Of a DNA stretch of 64,000 nucleotides, positions 36,698-44,416 are shown one piece after another. Position 1 is the first letter of the stretch. Every line of letters begins with the position of its first letter. The stretch comes from an uncultured Actinomycetes bacterium (lineage in GTDB: Bacteria > Actinomycetota > Acidimicrobiia > Acidimicrobiales > RAAP-2). The position numbers and the translations under genes are program-made. Under the pieces are notes generated by a model. The model worked only from the letters and a program-made list of their open reading frames with translations, searched no databases and was not told the DNA's origin. The DNA lies in the NCBI GenBank assembly GCA_903875425.1, contig CAIQWC010000012.1:186001-250000 (forward strand), read 5' to 3'.

Positions 36698-37249
36698 GTG
36701 CGCCGAATCAAAATTGCAGGAATTGTTCTCTCGAGTCTGAGCCTTTTCGGAGGGGTTTGTCTTGTTGGCGCCTCTTCGGCATCTGCCACCGCAGCCGCTG
36801 GTACGGCGACCGTAACGCCACTGACGGGAATTCGTAGTGGAACTCACTTGACCATCACCGGTTCGGGTTGGGCTCCCAACGCACAAATTGCGATTACTGA
36901 ATGTCTCCGCGGAGCGACGGACTCTTCCGGCTGTGACATCAACTTGAGTCACCTGACGCTCGCGACAACTACTGCCTCTGGCCAAATTCCGGCCAACACG
37001 ACCTACACCGCCTACGTAGGAGCAGTGGGTGGTCATAGCTGCGGAACGGCAAGCAGCCTGAACAGCTGTGACGTCAGCGTTGGCTACGCGGATCCAACGA
37101 GTCATTCAGGATTGGTATTCAATATTACCTTTGCAGCTCCCCTACCGCCTGCTAAGCACACGATCACCTGCACCAAAAAGCACAAGCCCAACAAAATGGT
37201 GACAGCGGTTAAGCCGGTCTGCCCTGCTGGATACAAGATCAAAAAATAG
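36698..37249 (+). CDS. Secreted neocarzinostatin-like protein
   Basis: A 183-residue exported protein with a clear signal peptide (basic start, hydrophobic core, cleavage near ASA-TA at about residue 30) and an immunoglobulin-like beta domain. The LTGIRSGTHLTITGSGWAPNAQIAITEC segment and spaced cysteine pairs fit the neocarzinostatin apoprotein family (enediyne-binding chromoproteins and many actinobacterial secreted proteins of unknown role). The C-terminal 35 residues are lysine-rich with two cysteines. GTG 36698 has AAGGAAG five bases upstream. No enediyne genes are near, so chromophore binding is not implied. Confidence 0.75.
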   Translation: MRRIKIAGIVLSSLSLFGGVCLVGASSASATAAAGTATVTPLTGIRSGTHLTITGSGWAPNAQIAITECLRGATDSSGCDINLSHLTLATTTASGQIPANTTYTAYVGAVGGHSCGTASSLNSCDVSVGYADPTSHSGLVFNITFAAPLPPAKHTITCTKKHKPNKMVTAVKPVCPAGYKIKK

Positions 37250-37305
37250 TGGTTCCATAGTGGGGCCCAGTATTCGTCCATAAATACCGTGGCTTGGGGG
37301 TGGGC

Positions 37306-38751
37306 ATGGATGGCGCGATGAATCGCGAAGACAGTGGATTGTCACGGATCGTGGCGAACAAGGTTCGCTGGCCGCATCTGGGGTTTGCGGCCTTGCTGGG
37401 CATATTGTTCCTAACCTTCCTGGATAACACGGTTCTTAGCGCGTCACTGTCGAGTATTTTCCTAGGGCTTCATGCCACGATCCCGGAACTCCAGTGGGTT
37501 GTCGGTTCCTATGCCATGGCGTTCGCTGCCCTCATGCTCACCGGCGGTTCTCTCGGTGACAATTTCGGACGCAAAAAGGTCATGCTCGTCGGTGTTGCGC
37601 TCTTTTGTGCTGGTTCCCTCGTCAGCGCGCTGGCCACCTCCACGACGGTGTTGGTCATCGGTCGAATCATTATGGGGATCGGCGCCGCCGGCTCCGAGCC
37701 AGCGACGCTCTCCATGATTCGACACCTCTTCCCCGATCGCGACAAGCGCAGTCGTGCCATGAGCATGTGGGTAGCCGTTTCAGGACTAGCACTGGCCATG
37801 GGTCCCGTCGTCGGGTCACTCCTCGTAGGCATATGGACCTGGCGAGCCATTTTCTGGTTCAACTTGATATTCGGAGGTGCGCTGTTGTTCCTCGCCTCAT
37901 CATCACTAAGCGAGACCAGAAACCAGAACCGAGCACCGCTTGACTACCCAGGTATGCTGCTCGGCTCAGCCGTCATCGGCATGGCCACCTATGCGACCAT
38001 TAGCGGAGAATCCTTGGGCTACGGGGCGGGATCCGTGATCACGCTCTTCGTACTGAGCGCAGTTGGGTTCGTAGTATTCCTCTTCATAGAGACGCGAACC
38101 AAGAATCCGATGCTCAATGTTTCTTTCTTTAAAATTCGTGATTTCTCGACCAGTATCTACATTGCCTTTGCTAGCAACTTCACTATTTTCGCCATTTTCT
38201 TCTTTGTAGCGCTCTACCTCGAAGTACTCGCCGCAGCCAAGCCTTACACCATGGCGCTTGACTTCTTACCGTTGCTCGTTGGCATGATGTTGTCGTCTAT
38301 CTCAACCGGAAAGTGGATTGCCAGGGTAGGGCCTCGCTTACCTTTGACGATTGGTACGGGCCTGGCCGCCGTTGGTATCGGTGTTACGAATCTTTTTATT
38401 ACTCCCACCGCTGGAATCTGGACCATCGGTCTCAGCATGGGCCTCACCGGCGTCGGTATCGGCATGCTGCTTGTTCCGGTCATTTCCACGGCATTGAGTA
38501 CCGTACCCAAAGAGCACTCGGGTATCGCGGCGTCGACCATCAACACCAGTCGTCAGCTTGGCGCACTCTTTGCCATTGCTATTTTGGGTTCTATCGTTGA
38601 CGCGCAAGCCAACGAGGCAAGCATCGGCTACATCCGAGCACTTAGTAATGGACTTAGTTACGCCCTCAACATCTCACTCGCACTCATGCTGGTTTCGTTC
38701 CTGGCAGCCTTGAGTAACCGAAACCGGCCGGTATCGCTGCAGCTCTCCTAA
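37306..38751 (+). CDS. DHA2-family (EmrB/QacA) drug:proton antiporter
   Basis: An approximately 480-residue major-facilitator protein with 14 predicted helices. It has the early LDNTVLSASLSSI motif D1, the loop 2-3 motif GGSLGDNFGRKKVM, and the antiporter motif C-like segment LALAMGPVVGSLLVG. These fit drug or metabolite export. TTG 37294, GTG 37300, ATG 37306 and ATG 37318 are all possible starts; I chose 37306 because of the G-rich GGGGGTGGGC before it. It follows the secreted neocarzinostatin-like gene by 56 bases, possibly in one transcript. Confidence 0.88.
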   Translation: MDGAMNREDSGLSRIVANKVRWPHLGFAALLGILFLTFLDNTVLSASLSSIFLGLHATIPELQWVVGSYAMAFAALMLTGGSLGDNFGRKKVMLVGVALFCAGSLVSALATSTTVLVIGRIIMGIGAAGSEPATLSMIRHLFPDRDKRSRAMSMWVAVSGLALAMGPVVGSLLVGIWTWRAIFWFNLIFGGALLFLASSSLSETRNQNRAPLDYPGMLLGSAVIGMATYATISGESLGYGAGSVITLFVLSAVGFVVFLFIETRTKNPMLNVSFFKIRDFSTSIYIAFASNFTIFAIFFFVALYLEVLAAAKPYTMALDFLPLLVGMMLSSISTGKWIARVGPRLPLTIGTGLAAVGIGVTNLFITPTAGIWTIGLSMGLTGVGIGMLLVPVISTALSTVPKEHSGIAASTINTSRQLGALFAIAILGSIVDAQANEASIGYIRALSNGLSYALNISLALMLVSFLAALSNRNRPVSLQLS

Positions 38752-38764
38752 GTACTACGAGCGA

Positions 38765-38780
38765 TCATCACCGGTGATGA
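38765..38780. promoter_or_regulatory. Perfect 16-bp palindrome after the exporter
   Basis: TCATCACCGGTGATGA reads the same on both strands and lies 14 bases after the exporter stop, followed by CTTTGTTG. As RNA it forms a 6-bp stem with a CCGG loop; as DNA it is a symmetric binding site. Position favours a weak terminator, but there is no real T-run. Confidence 0.35.
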
Positions 38781-38826
38781 CTTTGTTGAGGTTGTAACGG
38801 CATCACCTTCGGTACCGTTCCCAGCG

Positions 38827-38871
38827 GCCCTCGGGCGCCCGACCGCATGATAAGAGCGGGCGTTCGAGGGC
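38827..38871. terminator. Large hairpin between convergent genes, probable bidirectional terminator
   Basis: Arms at 38827-38841 (GCCCTCGGGCGCCCG) and 38857-38871 (CGGGCGTTCGAGGGC) pair at 13 of 15 positions with a 15-base loop. It sits between the exporter (plus) and hydrolase (minus) stops. T-runs are poor on both sides, so termination may be by the hairpin alone or with Rho. Confidence 0.5.
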
Positions 38872-38893
38872 TTCCCCGCAAGGCGAGACGCCA

Positions 38894-39943
38894 CTAGTGC
38901 TGCGAGCACAGGGCTGGCTCGCGTGGCGGGATAACGGCAGGTAATTTTCCCGGCGCGAGAAGCCGCGCCACTTCGGAAGACAGCCGAGGGGGCGCACCTG
39001 CACTTTGGATCCCTAGCGAATCTCGCAAGAACCACGTCGTAGACGCAACGACCGTTCCAAACGCTCCACTGTCAGTTCCACTAAACGGTGGCAGGTGGTG
39101 CGCGCGTTTGAGCTCAAGGTATCGCTTGTCTGCTCCTGGAATCGAACGAAAGAGTGAGCGTGCGGTACGAGGCAGGTTGCACGTGTCCCCGTTGCTTTGA
39201 ACCATGAGGGTGGGTACGGCGATATGGGAGCGATAGACAAAATTTGGAATCTTTTGACCCTCAAGGAGCAGCTGAGCGGAGTAGGTGATTGGCGACGGCA
39301 CCGCGGTGTCGAGGAGCGCGGCCACGGCGTTTGCGCCATCAGAGTGGCCCGCGAGAACTAGCTTTGCTGGATTGATAAGGCCACTCGGGAGCTTGCAAGC
39401 TCCATCGGGTGTTCGCGACATGGCCAGGACTTCGCGGGTGACGAAGATTAGATCAGAGGTCTCATTGGTGAGGTCACCCTCCGTATCCAATCCACCCTCC
39501 AAAGCGATGCCATGGGGAGTGGTGAGAGGAAAAAATGGTGCCGCCACCACGAAGCCAGCGCGCGCCCAAGCATTGAGTAAGCGGTTATAGGTATCGGGGG
39601 TGACCCCGTAGCCGTGTGCAAATACGAGCAGCGGGATATCTCGGATGTCCGAGCCGGCGAGATAACGAATCTCGGTCCGAAGCGTGCGAGAAGGCACGAG
39701 TACTCCATTCGCACTTTGAAGATCAGGCGTTGAACGAGTTGTGTCAACAAAAGTGCAGGTAGTACGCACCAGGGTACTTTGGGTCGGCGCCACATAAGGG
39801 GTCGATGGACCCTTCGAGCTTGAGCTGATTGACGGTGTGAACGACGTAGCGTCGATCAGGGAAATCACCATTGCCGCGACGAAAATACCGAGGCCGATCA
39901 CCAGCGCCACTCGACGATTACGGGATGAACGAGCCATGCTCAT
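38894..39943 (-). CDS. Membrane-anchored alpha/beta hydrolase (lipase/esterase-like)
   Basis: A 349-residue protein with an N-terminal anchor or signal (about residues 10-30), a Ser/Thr/Pro linker and an alpha/beta-hydrolase domain. FAHGYGVTPDTY carries the oxyanion loop, LAGHSDGANAVAAL the nucleophile serine in GHSDG, the QSNGDTC segment the probable catalytic aspartate, and ELKRAHHLPPF the histidine. This arrangement resembles extracellular polyester or lipid esterases, but substrate is unknown. ATG 39943; nothing clearly coding precedes it, although an open frame without a start ends in an ATGA overlap here. Confidence 0.82.
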   Translation of the reverse strand: MSMARSSRNRRVALVIGLGIFVAAMVISLIDATSFTPSISSSSKGPSTPYVAPTQSTLVRTTCTFVDTTRSTPDLQSANGVLVPSRTLRTEIRYLAGSDIRDIPLLVFAHGYGVTPDTYNRLLNAWARAGFVVAAPFFPLTTPHGIALEGGLDTEGDLTNETSDLIFVTREVLAMSRTPDGACKLPSGLINPAKLVLAGHSDGANAVAALLDTAVPSPITYSAQLLLEGQKIPNFVYRSHIAVPTLMVQSNGDTCNLPRTARSLFRSIPGADKRYLELKRAHHLPPFSGTDSGAFGTVVASTTWFLRDSLGIQSAGAPPRLSSEVARLLAPGKLPAVIPPREPALCSQH

Positions 39944-40389
39944 AAGACCTCGATAATGTCGCGAACTGATATCCCGACAAGCCCGAGACTACTCTGATCA
40001 TCGGGAAAATAGTGGTGTCCACGCAAAAAGATCGGAGCCCCTAGAGGGTCAATGTTTTTCACCCTTTGCGTGCGGCCCTTCACATAGTGTGCGATGAGTG
40101 TGCACACGGCTTTAATTACGTGCCACGAAGGCAGCCACGCGAGACAGTGCGATTAAAACCGGATGATGAGGGTACGTATAAAAGAAACGAACCTTTTCTA
40201 CCTCGAGTGACCATCTGACAACTAAATCTAAATCGCGGTGGACACAGACTCACCGAAAATCCGGGGAATGGTGGTGATGGGGAGGCGACCTACCCGAGTG
40301 GGCGAGGAGCAGGTCCGCGTATCTTGAGGAATCAGGGATTTGAGGAAAGCGGCCATTGTTTCGCCGTTACCTCGCATCCCAGAACTCCT
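39944..40389. other. 446-bp intergenic stretch holding repeat copy A
   Basis: The region between the hydrolase start and tRNA-Val(CAC) holds a ~180-bp element related to the one at 54,068 (see that entry). The rest (40,201-40,389) shows no gene; G-rich purine stretches are present but no confident promoter or terminator. Confidence 0.6.
40022..40200 (-). repeat. Intergenic repeat copy A, candidate small RNA
   Basis: This stretch aligns almost without gaps to 54,068-54,240, at roughly 70% identity by eye; the 15-base core TGCGATGAGTGTGCA (40090-40104) is identical. TTTAAT (40111-40116) pairs with ATTAAA (40152-40157), and CGG (40107-40109) with CCG (40159-40161), flanking one C/A position that becomes G-U in minus-strand RNA. 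Copy B has TTTGA with TCAAA at the same place, a G-C to A-T compensatory change. On the minus strand the element ends in T5 near 40025-40029. Reading it as protein gives substitutions at all codon positions and indels, so it is not coding. Confidence 0.6.
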
Positions 40390-40392
40390 TGG

Positions 40393-40466
40393 TGGGCGCT
40401 GCGGGACTCGAACCCACGACCTCTGCCGTGTGAAGGCAGCGCTCTAACCAACTGAGCTAAGCGCCC
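40393..40466 (-). tRNA. tRNA-Val, anticodon CAC
   Basis: The 74-base cloverleaf starts GGGCGCTTAGCTCAG, with a 7-bp acceptor stem closed by AGCGCCC and discriminator A. The anticodon arm is CTGCC-TTCACAC-GGCAG, anticodon CAC (reads GUG). The T arm carries GTTCGAGTC. CCA is encoded directly after, at 40390-40392. Confidence 0.97.
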
Positions 40467-40520
40467 GTTACCTACGGGTCCTACAGAATAGTCTGATCGT
40501 CGAGATACTCTCACCTCGCG

Positions 40521-41381
40521 ATGAACGGGGTAACCTTCAGAACTGTGACCGACGAGATACAAACCCCAAATCCAACGGAGCCTGAACCGAAGTCTGTGGC
40601 TCGAGGCTTCTTGAAGCCCAAGCCAACTTCACCGACGGCGGAAAAAGCCGATGCCGTAATTGTCTACGGCGACCAACGCAAAGAGGCGATGCGCTCGCTC
40701 GAGCCATTTGAGAGAAAACTCGGATACGCCGCTTCGGCGCTAGCCCTCGTTTTCGGCGGTTTCTATTGCTACATCGGCTTAACGGCTGCTCACCCGGCGT
40801 TGGCGAAACCAGTGGGCGGGAAGTGCTCGCTTGACTACAAGCTCGAACATGCGAAATCGGCGGGTAAAGCAATCGCCTTCTGCTCGCTACAGCGCGGTCA
40901 CAGCTACTACGCGATTCTCGCGGTCATCATGGCCATCTTTGTGATTGCAATTGCTTTATCAGCTCGTATCGGCCGTCGCGTGGCTCTTGCCTTCACCGTT
41001 TTGCTTACCGGCTTTGCCCTTAGTGCTGCTGCCGGACTCGCGGTGGCTGTCCCGTTCATTTTAATGGGTGGTTGGCTCATGCTTCGGGCCTGGAGACTAC
41101 AAAAGTTCGGAACAACGGACGCTCGAACGGTAGCCAAACTCAATGCCCAGGCTCGCCTGGATCGAAAAAATGGTGTGAAAACGAACTTTGCCGCGCCGTC
41201 AAAGGGCCAAAAAGTATCTGGTACGAATCCTGCTTCGCCAACGGCCGCAGCGAGCACTACCGACTCGAAGCGATACACGCCGAAAAAACCGGCGCCAAAG
41301 CGTCCAGCGCCTCCCCCGGCCGCAAAGCCCCAAGGTAAAATTTCACAATGGCTGCGGGGTTCTGACGAATCAGGTAGTTAG
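40521..41381 (+). CDS. Actinobacterial membrane protein of unknown function
   Basis: A 286-residue protein with a hydrophilic N-terminus, about four hydrophobic segments (around 72-92, 127-147, 151-171 and 172-192), an extracytoplasmic-type loop with two cysteines between the first and second, and a long Lys/Ala/Pro-rich cytoplasmic-type tail. I recognise no family. ATG 40521 lacks a ribosome-binding site; TACTCT lies nine bases upstream, so a very short leader is possible. GTG 40545 is an alternative. Its stop overlaps the convergent tetR stop by four bases. Confidence 0.65.
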   Translation: MNGVTFRTVTDEIQTPNPTEPEPKSVARGFLKPKPTSPTAEKADAVIVYGDQRKEAMRSLEPFERKLGYAASALALVFGGFYCYIGLTAAHPALAKPVGGKCSLDYKLEHAKSAGKAIAFCSLQRGHSYYAILAVIMAIFVIAIALSARIGRRVALAFTVLLTGFALSAAAGLAVAVPFILMGGWLMLRAWRLQKFGTTDARTVAKLNAQARLDRKNGVKTNFAAPSKGQKVSGTNPASPTAAASTTDSKRYTPKKPAPKRPAPPPAAKPQGKISQWLRGSDESGS

Positions 41382-41971
41382 GACTCAACGCTCAGTGCCG
41401 TTCTCAGGAGTTCAAGTACGTCACGACGTCGGCGTACCAAAGATCGTCCGTCTGCTTGTTCGCCGAGTGCCCGCATCACCTCAACTTCTGTGACCATACC
41501 AATTACCGTTGAATACATCGCGAGTAAAAGTAATTTGGGATCGCTGCGCCGCATTCGACCCGCATCCATCTCTTGCGCTAGGAAACCAGCGGCACGCTGC
41601 ACCAAAGGATCCAGCGCTTGGGTCATTTGTGCTGCTGGCGGGGGGCCGAGACGAGCTACTTCTCGGAGTAGGCCGAGTAGCTCGGGGCGAGACGCCGCTA
41701 AGCGAAACACTGAGCGCACCACCAGTTCGACCCTCGCGAAGCCTTCGGCCTCGGCATCTAAAGCTAATTCGAGCGCCGCACTCAGCTCTCCCGCACCTTG
41801 CGAGATCACCGCGGCCATCAGGGCTTCTTTGGACTCAAACCAATAAAGAATCGTTTGTTTCGATACACCGAGGTCCCCCGCCAATGCATCGAGGGATACG
41901 GCGTCGTAGCCCTTCGTAGCGAAGGAAAGCATGGCTGCCTTGAGAATTCGGTCGGAGGTTCTTTGCGTCAC
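41378..41971 (-). CDS. TetR-family transcriptional regulator
   Basis: A 197-residue regulator with the TetR N-terminal helix-turn-helix: RILKAAMLSFATKGYDAVSLDALAGDLGVSKQTILYWFESKEALMAAV. The C-terminal ligand and dimer domain is helical and not assignable. It is divergent from the acyl-CoA reductase operon, the usual arrangement for a local repressor, and a symmetric site lies over its own start region. Start is GTG 41971, seven bases after TACCAT, so its mRNA is probably leaderless. A lipid or acyl-CoA ligand is plausible from context only. Confidence 0.88.
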   Translation of the reverse strand: MTQRTSDRILKAAMLSFATKGYDAVSLDALAGDLGVSKQTILYWFESKEALMAAVISQGAGELSAALELALDAEAEGFARVELVVRSVFRLAASRPELLGLLREVARLGPPPAAQMTQALDPLVQRAAGFLAQEMDAGRMRRSDPKLLLLAMYSTVIGMVTEVEVMRALGEQADGRSLVRRRRDVLELLRTALSVES

Positions 41972-41972
41972 T

Positions 41973-41984
41973 TACCAAATGGTA
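41973..41984. promoter_or_regulatory. Candidate TetR operator overlapping the tetR -10 box
   Basis: TACCA-AA-TGGTA forms two 5-bp inverted arms. Read on the minus strand, TACCAT (41984-41979) fits a -10 box placed seven bases before the tetR GTG. Binding here would block tetR transcription and, 20-40 bases from the reductase start, probably the divergent operon as well. Confidence 0.5.
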
Positions 41985-42019
41985 GACAAAATCTCCGCCA
42001 AGTGCTAGACCTTTTAATC

Positions 42020-44416
42020 GTGGATATTGCAGCAACGCTTCGTGGCAGACGCTTTTTCATCACCGGTGGTACCGGTTTCCTCGGTACCGCTCTGATCGAA
42101 CGCATTTTGCGAAGTATTCCGGAATCTGAGGTCGTCTTACTCATCCGCCCAGGCCGTCGCAGCACTGCTCTGGATAGAGCCATGAAAGAAATTGTTCGTA
42201 ATGACTGCTTCGATCGACTCCGTGCTGAGCTCGGCGACACTTTCGCGGAGCAAATGGCCGCTCGTATTCGGGCGGTCCCCGGAGATGTCACGCAAGACTG
42301 CCTCGGCTTAGGCCCTGACGGCATTGCCGAGATGGCGGGATGCGACACCATCATTCACTCGGCTGCTGCTGTTGCATTTGATTCACCGCTTGACCAAGCA
42401 ATAGAAATCAACCTGCTCGGACCGAGTCGGGTTGCGGACGCCGTAGCCGCGGCACGGGTTCACGCAGCATCTCTTGGCGTTGCAGGGCCTCGTCACATGA
42501 TTGCTATTTCAACGTGTTACGTGGCTTCCACGTTCCAAGGTGAAGCAAAAGAACACCTGCTCGGTGACCATCGCTTCGACGTAGACGTCGATTGGCATCA
42601 AGAGGTGATGTCTGCGCGACGGCTTCGCCAAGATTATGAAGCCCAATCAAGACTTTCTCCGACACAAGATGAGTTTGTCGTTCGCGCAACCCAAGAACTG
42701 GGCTCGGCCGGTAGTCACGTCATTGCTATTCGCGCCGAGAAGCTACGGCAAGAGTGGATCAAGGACAAACTGGTTACCGCGGGCACAACGCGTTCTCAGG
42801 CCCTTGGCTGGCCCGACGCCTATCCGTACACCAAAGCTCTCGGTGAGCGCGCCCTCGTGGAAAACTACGGTCCCAATTCCAAGAGTCCCCTTCCCATCTC
42901 CATCGTTCGTCCCTCGATTATCGAATCGGCCTTAGCTGAGCCGGCCCCGGGTTGGATCCGTGGTTTCCGGATGGCCGAACCCATCATCGTTTCTTATGCA
43001 CGGGGACTCTTGAAAGAATTTCCCGGCGTACCCGAAGGCATTGTCGACGTTATTCCCGTTGACATGGTGGTTGCCGATGTCATTGCGGTAGCGGCGAAGG
43101 GCCCCGAACAAGACGTCGCTGTCTACCAAATCGCCTCGGGGGTCCGTAATCCCCTCCGATACGGTCGGCTTGTCGAACTCGTCGAAGGCTGGTTTACGGC
43201 CAATCCCCTCTACGATGATCAAGGGCAGCCTATTTCGGTGCCTGCATGGAATTTCCCCGGCCGAGGCCGTGTCCAGCGCCAACTTAAGCGAGCCACCGCG
43301 GGTATTGACGCCCTAGAAAAGGTCCTCGGAGCTCTCCCCCTTCGCGGCGAACGAGCTGATATCGGCGCTCAACTAGAAGAGCGAAATGTCATTGCTAAGC
43401 GGGCATTGGGCTACGTAGAACTTTACGGTGCCTACACCGAAACCGATGCGCGGTATCGCATCGATCGCAGCCTTGCGCTCTATGCGGAGATGACCGAAGA
43501 ATCTCGGGCAACCTTCGCTTTGGATCCAGCCGACATCGACTGGAAGCACTACGTCTGTGACACGCACCTTCCAAGTGTGGTCAAGCACGCTCGCGTGCGG
43601 ACGAGTCCCGGAAAGCCCGTCATGGCCGATAGAGCAGATCGTTCACGTGCGAACGTACTGTCACCTGACCGACAACTTGCCGTGTTCGACCTTGAGAATA
43701 CCCTGATGGCTTCCAACGTCGTCGATACCTACGCGTGGCTAGCAAGCCGGCATCTTCCCCTCTCTGCTCGCACCGCCTTTGTTGCCGACTTAGTGCGCCA
43801 AGGACCCCAGCTCCTTGCACTAGATCGTCGTGATCGTGGTGACTTTCTCCGTAGCTTCTATCTCAAATATCAAGGTGCTCGGGTCGATCAGATTCGCAGC
43901 GACTCATGGCAGCTATTCCACGAGCAGCTTATGTTGCGTAGTTTTCCCGCCGGTATTGCTCGAGTTCGCGAACACCGCCGCTTAGGCCATCGAACTTTGT
44001 TAATTACCGGCGCACTCGATTTAATTATCGAGCCCCTTGCACCGCTCTTCGACGACGTCATTTGTGCCAGTTTGGGAGAAAACAATGGTCGTCTTACCGG
44101 GCGCATGGAATACCTTCCCCCCATTGGTGAAGCTCGAGCCAATGTTCTCGAGGACTACGCCCATGAACACGGGATCTCGCTTGACGAGACCGTGGCCTAC
44201 GCGGATGGAACCTCCGATCTCGCGATGCTTGAAGCCGTGGGTTTTCCCGTAGCGGTCAACCCTGAATCGCGCCTAGCACTCATCGCTCGAAAGCGTGGAT
44301 GGCTGGTTGAGCATTGGTCGCGCGCCGAAGGCGGATCGTCACGGTTACTACCCCTTGGCCCCTTTGACACCATTCGCCCGGGCGGCGCCTGGCGCATGAC
44401 AAGGAGCGTCCGATGA
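42020..44416 (+). CDS. Fatty acyl-CoA reductase fused to a HAD-IB-like domain
   Basis: A protein of about 800 residues. Residues 1-360 form an extended SDR acyl-CoA reductase: NADP loop FITGGTGFLG, catalytic Y-x3-K in DAYPYTKALGE, and ISIVRPSIIESAL. Residues about 360-520 match the FAR C-terminal domain (YVELYGAYTETDARYRID, then DIDWKHYVCDTHLPSV). Residues 550-790 are a HAD-IB-type domain: motif I FDLENTLM (second Asp replaced by Glu), motif II LLITGA, motif IV ADGTSDLAML. The reductase would make a fatty aldehyde or alcohol; the HAD part may act on a phosphate ester. GTG 42020 is preferred; GTG 42002 is possible. No ribosome-binding site. Confidence 0.82.
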   Translation: MDIAATLRGRRFFITGGTGFLGTALIERILRSIPESEVVLLIRPGRRSTALDRAMKEIVRNDCFDRLRAELGDTFAEQMAARIRAVPGDVTQDCLGLGPDGIAEMAGCDTIIHSAAAVAFDSPLDQAIEINLLGPSRVADAVAAARVHAASLGVAGPRHMIAISTCYVASTFQGEAKEHLLGDHRFDVDVDWHQEVMSARRLRQDYEAQSRLSPTQDEFVVRATQELGSAGSHVIAIRAEKLRQEWIKDKLVTAGTTRSQALGWPDAYPYTKALGERALVENYGPNSKSPLPISIVRPSIIESALAEPAPGWIRGFRMAEPIIVSYARGLLKEFPGVPEGIVDVIPVDMVVADVIAVAAKGPEQDVAVYQIASGVRNPLRYGRLVELVEGWFTANPLYDDQGQPISVPAWNFPGRGRVQRQLKRATAGIDALEKVLGALPLRGERADIGAQLEERNVIAKRALGYVELYGAYTETDARYRIDRSLALYAEMTEESRATFALDPADIDWKHYVCDTHLPSVVKHARVRTSPGKPVMADRADRSRANVLSPDRQLAVFDLENTLMASNVVDTYAWLASRHLPLSARTAFVADLVRQGPQLLALDRRDRGDFLRSFYLKYQGARVDQIRSDSWQLFHEQLMLRSFPAGIARVREHRRLGHRTLLITGALDLIIEPLAPLFDDVICASLGENNGRLTGRMEYLPPIGEARANVLEDYAHEHGISLDETVAYADGTSDLAMLEAVGFPVAVNPESRLALIARKRGWLVEHWSRAEGGSSRLLPLGPFDTIRPGGAWRMTRSVR

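Noticed and set aside
39940-40148. Open minus-strand frame (about 70 codons) through repeat copy A, ending in an ATGA overlap with the hydrolase gene
   Set aside because: It has no start codon near its 5' end, and the homologous frame in copy B is broken by indels. Substitutions fall evenly over codon positions, so the overlap is probably chance.
40332-40562. 76-codon minus-strand frame with GRLAQLVRALPSHGRGRGFES
   Set aside because: It is the translation of the tRNA-Val(CAC) gene and its flanks, a well-known false protein.
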